Shown here: one piece after another, positions 46,253-57,363 of the stretch
How the letters are laid out: each line of letters begins with the position of its first letter
Position numbering within the stretch: position 1 is the stretch's first letter
DNA from: Nitrosomonadales bacterium
Lineage (GTDB): Bacteria > Pseudomonadota > Gammaproteobacteria > Burkholderiales > Gallionellaceae
DNA length: 64,000 nt
Assembly: GCA_016716325.1 (NCBI GenBank)
Contig: JADJWO010000001.1
Coordinates: forward strand, 496,001 to 560,000
Reading direction: 5' to 3'
Position numbers and translations under genes: made by a program
Notes under the pieces: generated by a model
Database searches by the model: none
Told to the model about the DNA's origin: nothing
What the model saw: only the letters and a program-made list of their open reading frames with translations

Positions 46253-46825
46253 ATGAAAAAACCGCTCGCCCTCACAACCCTGCTCGCCCTCTCGTCTGCG
46301 GGAGTTCAAGCGGCCGACCTCGCCGGTTACATCGAGGAAAGTCGCGCCGTGGTCAAACCGTTCGCTCAGCAACTGATGGCCGAAAACAAAAAAGCCGTGA
46401 TGGAAGGCGGCCCGGAGTCCGCCATCGGCGTGTGCAAGGACATCGCCCCGAAACTGGCCGGCGACATCTCCCGCCAGCAGGGCTGGAAGCTTTCACGCGT
46501 TTCGCTCAAGGTGCGCAATCCCATGCTGGGCACCCCCGACGCATGGGAACAGAAGATGCTGAAACGATTCGAGGTACGCGTTGCCAAGGGCGAGGATACC
46601 GACATGATGGAGGCCGCCGAGATCGTCAAGGAGCCTAACGGAAAATACTTCCGCTACATGAAAGCCATCGCGCTGCAACCCAGCTGTGTCGCCTGCCACG
46701 GCACGCCGGAGCAGATCTCCGACAACGTGAAAGCGCGCCTGTCCGAGAACTATCCGCACGACCAGGCGACCGGATACAGCGCCGGCCAGATTCGCGGGGC
46801 GGTAAGCATAAAACGCCCGCTGTAA
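46253..46825 (+). CDS. DUF3365 (Tll0287-like) heme-binding protein
   Basis: 190 residues. A signal peptide (MKKPLALTTLLALSSAGVQAAD) is followed by a PAS-like Tll0287/DUF3365 domain with one heme site, LQPSCVACHGTPEQI. Proteins of this family are periplasmic c-type heme sensors or carriers. AGGAGAATCAGC precedes the ATG at 46253. Because a terminator lies between, it has its own promoter or depends on read-through. It stands next to the copper ATPase gene, 22 bp upstream. Confidence 0.87.
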   Translation: MKKPLALTTLLALSSAGVQAADLAGYIEESRAVVKPFAQQLMAENKKAVMEGGPESAIGVCKDIAPKLAGDISRQQGWKLSRVSLKVRNPMLGTPDAWEQKMLKRFEVRVAKGEDTDMMEAAEIVKEPNGKYFRYMKAIALQPSCVACHGTPEQISDNVKARLSENYPHDQATGYSAGQIRGAVSIKRPL

Positions 46826-46847
46826 ATCGTGCTACATTCGGCGTGAG

Positions 46848-49013
<2,166 letters not shown>

Positions 49014-49023
49014 CTCATTCCAG

Positions 49024-50202
49024 TCAGTGCTCTTTACCATCGACCCGTGGCTGCATCAAAAAGGGGATGTACCGCCAGGAGAGTATTGCAAAACAAGCGA
49101 ACCAGCATGATGCCGCAAGGTCAATCCACAATATATACTCATCAGGGTAAAATCGCGGGGCAACAATACGGAACACGAATGCCATCATCATGACCCGCAG
49201 GGCCAGTTTGTCGATGATGTCGAAATACACCTTTCTGCCTGTATGCCCCTTGGCTATCCTGATCATCATGGCAGGAATAATCAGTCCCATCACGCCGAAG
49301 GTGAAGATATGAACGGACATGGATACAGTCCATTCCGCGTGAACGAACTGCCTGGTCAATTCGATAAGCAGCTGTGCAACAAGTGCGAGGTAACCCAAGT
49401 ACATGATGCCGATATCGAGCCTCTGCATCGCCAATTGGGGCTTCCAGTAAAGAAAACGCCCGGCCAGCAGCAGCGCAAGCAGCAATTCGACGCTTCCCGC
49501 TATCTGCAACGGCATCAGACTTTCGAACACAAGCAGCAGACCGAGTATCTTGATCGCCTGGTTCAGCGTCGCATGGTTAAGAATCTCGACCTGGAATACT
49601 CCTTTCATGAAATGGAATATCGTTCTCTCCAGCATCACCAAGAAAGCCATTCGAAACAACCCTACCGCCATACTCCAGCCAATATCATAGTGCGCAGCAC
49701 TGAGCATCAGGTTCTTGCTTAACATGAAAACCGGGAGAATCACCAGGAACAGGAAGTTGTCGCGGTAAACGTCATTCCTGCGATTTCGGATCAGCGTCCA
49801 CAACAGCATCGCGACGATGGCCCCCAGAAACAGATTGTTCGATATCTTGAACAGGAATGGCGGCCAATCGCCTTCGAACCACATGCCGATCCGTTCGAAC
49901 AGCCATGCGGCCGCAAGAAACATCAGCGAATAACCGTGATAGCCACGCACCCGAACCCAGTTTTTGGTTGCCGTCAGCAAGAAACCACCAAGAACCGCCC
50001 AGCCAAACCCGAAGAACATCTCATGTGCATGCCACTGCGCCGTCGAGAAAGTAGTCTTGGGGGCGTGCATCGCACCCGAAAAAAACATCACCCATAGAAT
50101 CGGCATGATAGATCCGGATATAAGCGCCAATGCAAAGAATGGACGAAAGCCCACCAGCCAGACCGGATGAGACGACAGTTTCATCCTTGGCCGGAACTCC
50201 AT
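49024..50202 (-). CDS. nnrS: NnrS family heme- and copper-containing membrane protein
   Basis: 392 residues with about 12 membrane segments. HPVWLVGFRPFFALA, then QWHAHEMFFGFGWAVLGGFLLT, and the late GLIIPAMMIRIAKGHTG are NnrS hallmarks. NnrS eases nitrosative stress and is usually NO-regulated. It lies downstream of nirS and the TonB receptor on the same strand, 100 bp away, in a region without gene content (50203-50301). The ATG at 50202 is accepted without a clear ribosome site. Confidence 0.93.
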   Translation of the reverse strand: MEFRPRMKLSSHPVWLVGFRPFFALALISGSIMPILWVMFFSGAMHAPKTTFSTAQWHAHEMFFGFGWAVLGGFLLTATKNWVRVRGYHGYSLMFLAAAWLFERIGMWFEGDWPPFLFKISNNLFLGAIVAMLLWTLIRNRRNDVYRDNFLFLVILPVFMLSKNLMLSAAHYDIGWSMAVGLFRMAFLVMLERTIFHFMKGVFQVEILNHATLNQAIKILGLLLVFESLMPLQIAGSVELLLALLLAGRFLYWKPQLAMQRLDIGIMYLGYLALVAQLLIELTRQFVHAEWTVSMSVHIFTFGVMGLIIPAMMIRIAKGHTGRKVYFDIIDKLALRVMMMAFVFRIVAPRFYPDEYILWIDLAASCWFACFAILSWRYIPFLMQPRVDGKEH

Positions 50203-50301
50203 GCTCTATGCTGCCTCATGCTGGCGATATTCGTATCGGGTAGCAGCATATCTTTCTCGTCGGGTGCTCACTTTATGGTTAACTCGTCCGGCGCCATGAA
50301 C

Positions 50302-52530
50302 TTATAATGCAAACGACATTTCGACAGTCAGATTCCTTCCGGGCAACAGGAAATAGGAATAGGCCTTGGTGTTAAACAGATTGTTGATATCCAGCCTCCC
50401 TTTGACACCCCTTGAAAACTCATAGCCGATGTTCGCGTTCACCATGGTATGCGCGTCATAACTACCCGGCACGCCTTCGACGATATCGGTGTTCTGCGCC
50501 GTCCAGAATATATGACTGTAATGGCGCGCGCTCAGAACACCCGTCCATGCTCCCTGTCGCGCCGTCAACGAAACTCCGGCGATGTTCTTGGGTACATCAG
50601 TGAGCCGTTTGCCCACACTCAAAGGGTCAGCCAGATTATCGAGCATCCTCGAATCGATGTATGCGTAATTGGCTTCCAGTTCAAGCCTGCCTGTCAATCT
50701 GGTGGCAACAGCCAGTTCGAGCCCCTTTACTTTGGCTTTGCCGGCATTGATGCGCAGCGACTTTGTCGCGGAGACTTGCTGCAAATAAATCAGATCGCTT
50801 AACTGTGTTTCGTAATAGGTAGCAGTGAATTTGCTGCCTTCGCCATTTCTCCATTCCCCTCCCAGTTCCCATGTCGTACCTTGTTCGGGTTTGAGATCCG
50901 GGTCGCCGGTCGTCGTACGCCCTCTACTGGTTGAGGATGTGTATAGATCCTGATTGGTCGGCGCGCGAAACGATTTCCCAAAAGAAGTTCGCAATGTCAC
51001 TGTATCAAACGGTTTGTACACTGCAGATATTTTGGGACTGATTGCAGAGACTGTGCGCGAAGCATGGATCGTTGTTCCGAGCGGGGCGATATTGCTGAAG
51101 TTGTCACCCTGAGTCTTCCAGTCATCCCACCTTCCACCCAGATACAACGTGAACGCATCCGTCACATTGATTTCATCTTGGGCAAAGATCGAGACTGTCG
51201 TTGATTGACCGTTGTAACCACTGTTCACGGCCCTTGTTGAACCCGGGTCACGCCAGTTTGAAAGTTCGAGGATCTGCTGGTTTACCTTGTCCTGATGCAG
51301 TGCGATGCCGGTAACCAGAAAGTGCCGCTCTCCGACAGGAAAACTCAACTGCACCGAGCCGTCGATCGCATCGTTCGGCGTGTCCGACAAAGTACCCGTA
51401 CCGTTATCCCAATTGGCAGTCGGACTAGCCATGGTGAACTGGTAGCCGCGTGTGATCTTTGCCATATCTATTTTCAACAAATAGTCGTCACCTATCACGC
51501 CGTCATAACCGAGCAGGAATTGCGTCGTCGTTTCGCGCAAAGGCAGGAACGAGAAGAGTGTGAAATCGTAATTCGTCAGTACAACACGCTGACCGTTGAC
51601 ATTGAGTGTTCCGCTACTGACGGGTGCGCCGGTCGCGGCATCCCTGAGATAGGTATTGAATCCCGTAGCCCGTTGGCTGGTTTCCTGATAGTTGATTCCG
51701 GCGTATATTTTGTCGCCTGCGTTCAAATCATAGTAAAGCTTCGTTGTCGCGTTGATCGAGCGCCAAGGTGTTCTGCCAAGGTCACCGACCAGATAGGCAG
51801 GCAAACCATCTCGGGTCGTGATCGGTTTTGCTCCGGTGACAGGTGTGCCCGGCACCCCAGCAACCGGCCTCTTGACCGCGAAATCGTTCACATAGCTGTC
51901 GCGATTCTGATACCCCAGCCCGGCGACGAGCCCGACCCCGTTCTCCATCCTGCCACGGAAATACACGCTGACATCCTCGCCGCCGGCGTCACCCCAGCCT
52001 TTTTTTATCTTGGTCGTGAACTCGCGTCGATCCGGTCGCTTGCTGATGATGTTGACCACACCGCCGATTGCGTTGCTGCCATACAGCGAGGAAAAGGCTC
52101 CCGGCACGATCTCGATGCGCTGGATGTCCTCTATAAACGGTATGCGCCAGTTCACCTTGCCCGAGCTGGCATCCTGTAAGGGCTGGCCGTCCAGCAACAC
52201 CAGCGTGCGCGACTGGTCGATGCCGCGCAACGACATGCTGCTCGTCCCCTGTGTGCCCTGCGACTGTCCCAGAGCACCTCCACGCACGTACAAGCTGGGC
52301 ACCTGCTGCAGCGCGTCGCCCAGTCGCGTGGTGTTCTTCGTCTGGATGTCCGATGCCGTGACCACCGTCACACCTGTCGGCGCCTGCTGTGCGCCGATTT
52401 CACTGCGCGTCGCCGTCACCACCACCTCGCCCAGCATATCCTGAGCACCTGCCGGAACGGCCCAACACAGTACCAAACATATTGCCGACCAGCTCCGGAC
52501 ACTTCCATTCCAGACCACTTCCACCCCCAT
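50302..52530 (-). CDS. TonB-dependent outer-membrane receptor
   Basis: 742 residues. A signal peptide (VRSWSAICLVLCWAVPAGAQ) leads to the plug domain with EVVVTATRSE, VTASDIQTKNTTRLGDALQQ and GSNAIGGVVNIISKRPD, then a 22-strand barrel ending PGRNLTVEMSFAL. The substrate could be a metal chelate such as heme, iron or copper; the nirS/nor setting makes a metal role plausible, but this is inference. ATG 52530 is preferred over the start at 52575 because it leads straight into the signal peptide and avoids the terminator hairpin. No ribosome site is evident at either. Confidence 0.88.
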   Translation of the reverse strand: MGVEVVWNGSVRSWSAICLVLCWAVPAGAQDMLGEVVVTATRSEIGAQQAPTGVTVVTASDIQTKNTTRLGDALQQVPSLYVRGGALGQSQGTQGTSSMSLRGIDQSRTLVLLDGQPLQDASSGKVNWRIPFIEDIQRIEIVPGAFSSLYGSNAIGGVVNIISKRPDRREFTTKIKKGWGDAGGEDVSVYFRGRMENGVGLVAGLGYQNRDSYVNDFAVKRPVAGVPGTPVTGAKPITTRDGLPAYLVGDLGRTPWRSINATTKLYYDLNAGDKIYAGINYQETSQRATGFNTYLRDAATGAPVSSGTLNVNGQRVVLTNYDFTLFSFLPLRETTTQFLLGYDGVIGDDYLLKIDMAKITRGYQFTMASPTANWDNGTGTLSDTPNDAIDGSVQLSFPVGERHFLVTGIALHQDKVNQQILELSNWRDPGSTRAVNSGYNGQSTTVSIFAQDEINVTDAFTLYLGGRWDDWKTQGDNFSNIAPLGTTIHASRTVSAISPKISAVYKPFDTVTLRTSFGKSFRAPTNQDLYTSSTSRGRTTTGDPDLKPEQGTTWELGGEWRNGEGSKFTATYYETQLSDLIYLQQVSATKSLRINAGKAKVKGLELAVATRLTGRLELEANYAYIDSRMLDNLADPLSVGKRLTDVPKNIAGVSLTARQGAWTGVLSARHYSHIFWTAQNTDIVEGVPGSYDAHTMVNANIGYEFSRGVKGRLDINNLFNTKAYSYFLLPGRNLTVEMSFAL

Positions 52531-52532
52531 CG

Positions 52533-52561
52533 CAAAAAAGAAAGGCGGGGATGCCCCCGCC
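52533..52561 (-). terminator. Terminator between nirS and the TonB receptor gene
   Basis: On the minus strand GGCGGGG, loop GCAT, CCCCGCC (52544-52561), then TTTCTTTTTT. It ends the nor-nir transcript, and its T tract finishes only 2 bases before the receptor ATG. Confidence 0.85.
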
Positions 52562-52582
52562 CCTCGTCGAATCATCCCATGC

Positions 52583-54307
52583 TTAATAGATGTCGTCCTG
52601 CGTGTTCAAAATGTTGAACTTGCCGGTCGGGGTGATCAGCTTCGGGTCCTTGATCACCGCCTTCATTTTCAGGGTCTTGTCATCCAGCACCACGATCGCG
52701 GAAGGCTCGGTCTTGCCCGCCCAGATCGAGTACCAGACCTCATCACCTGTCGCGTTGAATTCGGCATGGACCGCACGCTTTGCCGTCTGCGATTCGGGCA
52801 GTCCCGCCATCTTGGCCACATTGATAATGACCGGCGGCTTGTCCAGATTCTTGATGTCGTACACCGTCACCGACTCGGCAGTTGCCGCATCGGGGTGCAA
52901 CGGAGCATCCGCATACAGATGTGTAGATTTAGGATGCGTCTTCACGAACAGCGAACCGCCGCCATGATTCTTCAGCTCCTGCACCACTTTCCATGCGTGT
53001 TTCTTGTGCTTGACAGGATCGGTGCCGATCAGCGAGATCACGTCCGCCCCGAGGTGCGAGGTCGCCCAGACCGGACCGTATTTCGGGTGCACGAAGTTGG
53101 CACCGCGACCGGGGTGCGGCTTGGCAGCCGTCTCGACCAGTGCAGCCAGCTTGCCTAGCTTGGTATCCACTACCGCCACCTTGTTCGAAGCATTGGCTGC
53201 CACCAAGAAGTAGCGTTTGGTCGAATCCCAGCCGCCGTCATGCAGGAACTTGGCTGACTCGATGGTCGTGGTCTTCAGGTTCTTCAGGTCGGAATAATCC
53301 ACCAGCTGGATCATGCCGGTCTCCTTCAGGTTGACCACCCACTCCGGCTTGTGCGGCGAAGCCACGATGGAGGCGACACGCGGCTCCGGATGGTATTCGC
53401 CATCCACCGTCATACCACGCGAGGAGACGATCTTCAGCGGCTTGAGCGTATCCCCTTCGGTAATCACATACTGCGGCGGCCAGTAGGAACCGGCAATCGC
53501 ATATTTGTCCTCGTAGCCCTTGAACTTGGAGGTATCCACCGAACGCGCCTCGATGCCAACCTTGAGGGTCGCCACGATGGTCGGCTCCTCGTACCACATA
53601 TCGATCAGATCAACGCGACCATCGCGACCGATCACGTATACATAGCGACCCGATGCGGAGACACGGGAGATGTGCACCGCATAGCCGGTCTTGACGATGC
53701 CCCAGATCTGCTTGGTATCGCCGTCGATCAGCGCGACCTCCCCTGCATCACGCAAGGTCACCGAGAACACGTTCTTCAGATTGATCTTGTTCAACTTCTT
53801 CTTGGGACGGTCGGCCGGTTTGATTGCCAGCTTCCAGCTCTCCATCATGTCCTTCATGCCCCACTCCGGCGGCACCGGCGGCTCCTGTTGCAGGTAACGC
53901 GCCATCAGATCCACCTCGGCCTCATTGAAGTCGCCGGAAGTCAGGAAATTTGGCATGCCGCCCGGCGAACCGTAGCCGATGAAGGCCTTGAGGTATTCGG
54001 TGCCCTGACCCAGAGTGGTACCCGGGGTCAGCGGCTTGCCGGTGGCACCCTTGCGCAGCACACCATGGCAACCTGCGCAGCGCTCGAAATAGAGCTGACG
54101 TGCCTGATCGAATTCGGCGACCGTCATCTTCGGCGCATCCGGATTGGCGTTCTTGTGCATCAGCACCTGTCCGACCGGCGAAGCACCCGCATGATGGGCG
54201 CCGACCTCTGCCGCCACCCGCTCTGCCGCAAGCGCACTCTGTGCGGCGAAAGGCATCGCCGCAAGCAATCCCAGCAGCGACAGCGATTGCTTGAATACGT
54301 TGTTCAT
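52583..54307 (-). CDS. nirS: Cytochrome cd1 nitrite reductase
   Basis: 574 residues. It reduces nitrite to NO in the periplasm. A signal peptide is followed by a cytochrome c domain with ERCAGCHGVLRKG, the methionine-ligand region PGGMPNF, and an eight-bladed heme d1 propeller with GKPHP-type histidines: LHDGGWDSTKRYFLVAANA and KPHPGRGANFVHPKYGPVWA (equivalents of the two active-site His), then GGGSLFVKTHP. The end LITPTGKFNILNT is typical. The start at 54307 has TAGGAGAAAAGAA upstream. Heme d1 assembly genes are not in this window. It follows norB with a 12-bp-arm hairpin between. Confidence 0.96.
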   Translation of the reverse strand: MNNVFKQSLSLLGLLAAMPFAAQSALAAERVAAEVGAHHAGASPVGQVLMHKNANPDAPKMTVAEFDQARQLYFERCAGCHGVLRKGATGKPLTPGTTLGQGTEYLKAFIGYGSPGGMPNFLTSGDFNEAEVDLMARYLQQEPPVPPEWGMKDMMESWKLAIKPADRPKKKLNKINLKNVFSVTLRDAGEVALIDGDTKQIWGIVKTGYAVHISRVSASGRYVYVIGRDGRVDLIDMWYEEPTIVATLKVGIEARSVDTSKFKGYEDKYAIAGSYWPPQYVITEGDTLKPLKIVSSRGMTVDGEYHPEPRVASIVASPHKPEWVVNLKETGMIQLVDYSDLKNLKTTTIESAKFLHDGGWDSTKRYFLVAANASNKVAVVDTKLGKLAALVETAAKPHPGRGANFVHPKYGPVWATSHLGADVISLIGTDPVKHKKHAWKVVQELKNHGGGSLFVKTHPKSTHLYADAPLHPDAATAESVTVYDIKNLDKPPVIINVAKMAGLPESQTAKRAVHAEFNATGDEVWYSIWAGKTEPSAIVVLDDKTLKMKAVIKDPKLITPTGKFNILNTQDDIY

Positions 54308-54341
54308 TTCTTTTCTCCTAGAGTAGTGATGAATCTCTTTG

Positions 54342-54371
54342 GTATCTGAGTCACCAACGTGACTCAGATAC
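54342..54371. repeat. Perfect 12-bp inverted repeat between norB and nirS
   Basis: GTATCTGAGTCA (54342-54353), 6-base loop, TGACTCAGATAC (54360-54371), starting 35 bp upstream of nirS and ending 8 bp downstream of the norB stop. There is no T tract on the minus strand. It may set the mRNA stability or the norB:nirS expression ratio. Confidence 0.85.
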
Positions 54372-54379
54372 TTCATGGA

Positions 54380-55825
54380 TCAGTCGTGCGACACCACCAC
54401 CTGCATCGGGCGACTCTCACCCTTGCCGATGGTCAGCAAGTCCCACACCAGCAAGATGAAGCCGACGAGGAACATCACGCCGAACGCCTCGCGCCACCAC
54501 ATACCTTGTACGAACCAGGGATGTATCTGTGCCGCGAAATATCCCGTCCACGAAGAGCCTTCGATAGCGCGCTCGATCTGAGACTGGACGTAGCCGGAGA
54601 TCAACATCGCAACCGTCATGCCGATCATGCCGAGGTTGAGCAGACCCAGTGACCATTTCCACTTCCAGCCATTACCGGGCAGATCACCGGACATCCAGAC
54701 GCCCCCTCTCCAACGCTGCACACCGAGGTAGAACATGGCGATGATGATGGTGGCGTAGGCACCAAAGAATGCGAGGTGACCGTGCGATGCCGACCATTGT
54801 GTGCCGTGGGTGTAGAGATTGATCTGCGGCAAGGTGTGCATGAAGCCCCACACACCCGCACCGAAGAAGTTACCGAAAGCGTGGGCGATCAACCAGGCCA
54901 TGGCGGGATGGTTGTTGTTCTTGACATGACGCGCACCTGCATCGAACACAGCATGCACCACCATCGCCACCAACGGGATCGGTTCGAGCGCAGAGAAGAA
55001 ACCACCGATGCTGAACCAGTATTCAGGTGTGCCAATCCAGAAGTAGTGGTGACCCAAGCCCAAGATGCCGGAACCGAACATCAATGCGACTTCGATGTAC
55101 AGCCATGTCTCGACGATCTTGCGGCTCACGCCCAACACCTTCATCAGACCGTAAGCCATGATGCAGGCGACCATCACCTCCCAAGTCGCTTCTACCCACA
55201 GATGGATCACCCACCACCACCAGTATTGGTCGATGGAGATGTTGGTGGTGTAGAACATACCGGCCAGATAGATGCCGAATAAAGCCAGCATATCCAGCAC
55301 CAACACACCCGCGATACCGGTGTAACGGCCTTTGGAAAAAGTCGCTGCCACGTTGTAGAACACCACCAGAACGCTGACCACGATACCGATGTCGGCCCAG
55401 CGCGGCGCTTCGATGTATTCACGCCCTTCGTTGATGAGCCAGATGGAAGATTCCTTGCCGGGGCCGATCTGCACCAGCAGATACACCAGCACCACCACGG
55501 TGACTGCCGCTGTGAGTACCCAATAGATCAGGTTGCCCAGCTTGAGCCCTACTACCTCATGTTGCGATTCTTCTTCCAGCAACCAATACACCGAGCCTAA
55601 GAATCCATACAGCAACCACACCACCAGCGCATTGATATGCACCATACGGTTGACGCTGAAATCCAACACACCATATAAAAAGTCTGGGTACAGGTATTGC
55701 AGTCCAGAGAGCAGACCAAACAATACTTGTGCGCCGAACAACACGATCGCCACAGTGAAATATTTCACCGCCAGCTTCTGCCCACCGTTCAGGTTGGCAC
55801 TATCCAACATTCCTAGCGTCGCCAT
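54380..55825 (-). CDS. norB: Nitric oxide reductase subunit B (cNOR)
   Basis: 481 residues, 12 membrane helices, heme-copper oxidase superfamily. It reduces NO to N2O. NRMVHINALVVWLLYGFLG holds the low-spin heme histidine; IHLWVEATWEVMVACIMAYG carries the Fe_B histidine and glutamates of the NorB site; GLGHHYFWIGTPEYW and HGHLAFFGAYATI provide further metal ligands. The start codon at 55825 has AGGAGA upstream. It lies 2 bp from norC, in the order small membrane gene-norC-norB-nirS. Confidence 0.95.
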   Translation of the reverse strand: MATLGMLDSANLNGGQKLAVKYFTVAIVLFGAQVLFGLLSGLQYLYPDFLYGVLDFSVNRMVHINALVVWLLYGFLGSVYWLLEEESQHEVVGLKLGNLIYWVLTAAVTVVVLVYLLVQIGPGKESSIWLINEGREYIEAPRWADIGIVVSVLVVFYNVAATFSKGRYTGIAGVLVLDMLALFGIYLAGMFYTTNISIDQYWWWWVIHLWVEATWEVMVACIMAYGLMKVLGVSRKIVETWLYIEVALMFGSGILGLGHHYFWIGTPEYWFSIGGFFSALEPIPLVAMVVHAVFDAGARHVKNNNHPAMAWLIAHAFGNFFGAGVWGFMHTLPQINLYTHGTQWSASHGHLAFFGAYATIIIAMFYLGVQRWRGGVWMSGDLPGNGWKWKWSLGLLNLGMIGMTVAMLISGYVQSQIERAIEGSSWTGYFAAQIHPWFVQGMWWREAFGVMFLVGFILLVWDLLTIGKGESRPMQVVVSHD

Positions 55826-55827
55826 GA

Positions 55828-56421
55828 TCAATTCTCCTGTTCGATGGATTTGAAGTTATAGGGGAAGCCGTTGGTGTCGATGCTGGACATCCACTTCAGG
55901 AAAGCCACCACGCCACGCGCTTCCTCATCGGTGATCTCCAACTTGGGCATGCGACGTCCCATGCTGTTGTGTACCTTGTCGGAAGGATCTTTGATGAAAG
56001 CGAGCATCTGCTCCTCGCGCACTTCTTTGGTACCCCAATACTGATCCAGCCATGATTTGGTGAGATCGGGCGCGTAGTAAGCACCGTTGCCCAGCAAGGT
56101 ATGGCAGTTCATGCAGTTCTTCGACTGCGTGGTCAACTTACCCAGTTTGACCAGGGCTTCAGCTTCTTCTTCGGTCAACTCTTTACCGAACAAAGGCTCT
56201 TTCGCTCCGATGACTGGCACCTGCACGTGACGCGTCTCGTCGAACTTGTATTCGATGCGATGATTGATGACCGAATACGCCGGAACACGTTTTGAGCCGC
56301 TCGATATTTGCGGGATCGTGTCCATCGTTAAAAATATCAATGCGACGAATGACCCACCGGTGACCCAGATGGCCGTCTTGCGCCAGAATGATTCAGATGC
56401 CCACCACTGGTTTGCAGCCAT
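55828..56421 (-). CDS. norC: Nitric oxide reductase subunit C, c-type cytochrome
   Basis: 197 residues. One N-terminal membrane anchor (TAIWVTGGSFVALIFLTM) and a heme site SKNCMNCHTLLGNGAYY, the NorC signature, then MGRRMPKLEITDEEARG containing the axial Met. It passes electrons to NorB. It is followed immediately by norB; AGGAG-like GAGGAGAAAGCC precedes the ATG. Confidence 0.95.
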   Translation of the reverse strand: MAANQWWASESFWRKTAIWVTGGSFVALIFLTMDTIPQISSGSKRVPAYSVINHRIEYKFDETRHVQVPVIGAKEPLFGKELTEEEAEALVKLGKLTTQSKNCMNCHTLLGNGAYYAPDLTKSWLDQYWGTKEVREEQMLAFIKDPSDKVHNSMGRRMPKLEITDEEARGVVAFLKWMSSIDTNGFPYNFKSIEQEN

Positions 56422-56439
56422 GGCTTTCTCCTCTTCTAT

Positions 56440-56781
56440 TTAAGTTGATGAATTCTCGGAAGCAGCAGGAATCTCATGCGCGTTCGCATGCGTACCCACG
56501 CACAAATGCCAGATCGCATGCGGCGCGAGCAGATAACCGACCAGCATGAATACGACGACCGCCTGCCAAACCGGGTGATTGAACAGATTGGCCGCATCGG
56601 CCAGGAACAGCACGGATGCGAACAATCCGGCGTAGGAGGCATATGCCAAAGGCATCAATTTCGAGGATTTCCTGATGCGCGAATAGGCGAACAACAAGGC
56701 ATACAAGGCACCGCACATGATCACCATCGCAGATGTGAAAAAGATGGTGAAAAAATTTGCAAGGCTGGCTGGCTCTATCAT
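56440..56781 (-). CDS. Small membrane protein heading the nor-nir operon, unknown
   Basis: 113 residues, or 125 if the ATG at 56817 is used. Three hydrophobic segments are clear: a first (FFTIFFTSAMVIMCGALYAL), a second (SYAGLFASVLFLADAA), and a third (WQAVVVFMLVGYLLAPHAIW). AGGGAATGAA lies before ATG 56781. It is 18 bp upstream of norC on the same strand and so probably translated with it. I recognise no family. The tail is Ala/Asn/Glu-rich. A helper for NorCB assembly or an electron-transfer or quinone-site accessory is possible. Confidence 0.65.
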   Translation of the reverse strand: MIEPASLANFFTIFFTSAMVIMCGALYALLFAYSRIRKSSKLMPLAYASYAGLFASVLFLADAANLFNHPVWQAVVVFMLVGYLLAPHAIWHLCVGTHANAHEIPAASENSST

Positions 56782-56846
56782 TTCATTCCCTACGAACGAC
56801 AGGGTTAATTGATTCATTCGCCGTCAATGTATTCCATTTTTCATAA

Positions 56847-56867
56847 ACATTCAACAGTAATGAATGT
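56847..56867. promoter_or_regulatory. Inverted repeat, probable NsrR operator for the nor operon
   Basis: ACATTCA (56847-56853), 7-bp spacer, TGAATGT (56861-56867), lying between the divergent nor operon and nsrR genes. Position and AT-rich palindrome fit a Rrf2/NsrR site; it has not been tested against a consensus. Confidence 0.55.
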
Positions 56868-56906
56868 AATATAACCTGTAACGGGACATCATCCCGGTCT
56901 TGCTCC

Positions 56907-56912
56907 TATAAT
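56907..56912 (+). promoter_or_regulatory. -10 element for nsrR
   Basis: TATAAT lies 30 bp before the nsrR ATG; upstream is a small palindrome CGGGA-N5-TCCCG (56882-56896). The -35 region is weak. Confidence 0.4.
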
Positions 56913-56941
56913 CGGACCCCCATATAAAACGAACACCCGCC

Positions 56942-57361
56942 ATGCAACTCAACCTGTCCACCGACATTGCCTTGCGCACCCTGATCTATCTCGGTCAAAA
57001 GGACGCGCCGGCCACCATCAATGAGGTTTCCGAAGCGTTCGATATCTCCAAGACTCATCTGATGAAGGTGGTCATGACCCTGGTCTCGTCGAATCTGCTC
57101 GTCAGTGAGCGCGGCAGGAACGGGGGCATCCGTTTGGCACTTGATGCGAAAGACATTGCGATAGGTGAAGTTGTCCGGCTGATGGAAAACCATCTCGCGC
57201 TGGTGATCTGCATGAAAGAGGATGCAACGAATGATGTCTGCCCGCTGATGCCGCAATGCCGGTTAAGAAGCGTATTCTTTGACGCGCAACTTGCGTTTCT
57301 TGACTCATTGAATAGATGCTCTTTGGCCGATCTATTGATGCCCTCCGCTAAAAAACGGTGA
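56942..57361 (+). CDS. nsrR: Rrf2 family regulator NsrR
   Basis: 139 residues. It represses NO-defence genes and is inactivated when NO reacts with its iron-sulfur cluster. LSTDIALRTLIYLGQ, then a helix-turn-helix (VSEAFDISKTHLMKVVMTL), a wing with GRNGGIRLA, and three conserved Cys (90, 100, 106) in ICMKEDATNDVCPLMPQC for the cluster. It is divergent from the nor-nir operon and shares the control region. The following HPP gene starts 2 bp after its stop codon, so they probably share a transcript. Confidence 0.93.
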   Translation: MQLNLSTDIALRTLIYLGQKDAPATINEVSEAFDISKTHLMKVVMTLVSSNLLVSERGRNGGIRLALDAKDIAIGEVVRLMENHLALVICMKEDATNDVCPLMPQCRLRSVFFDAQLAFLDSLNRCSLADLLMPSAKKR

Positions 57362-57363
57362 CC

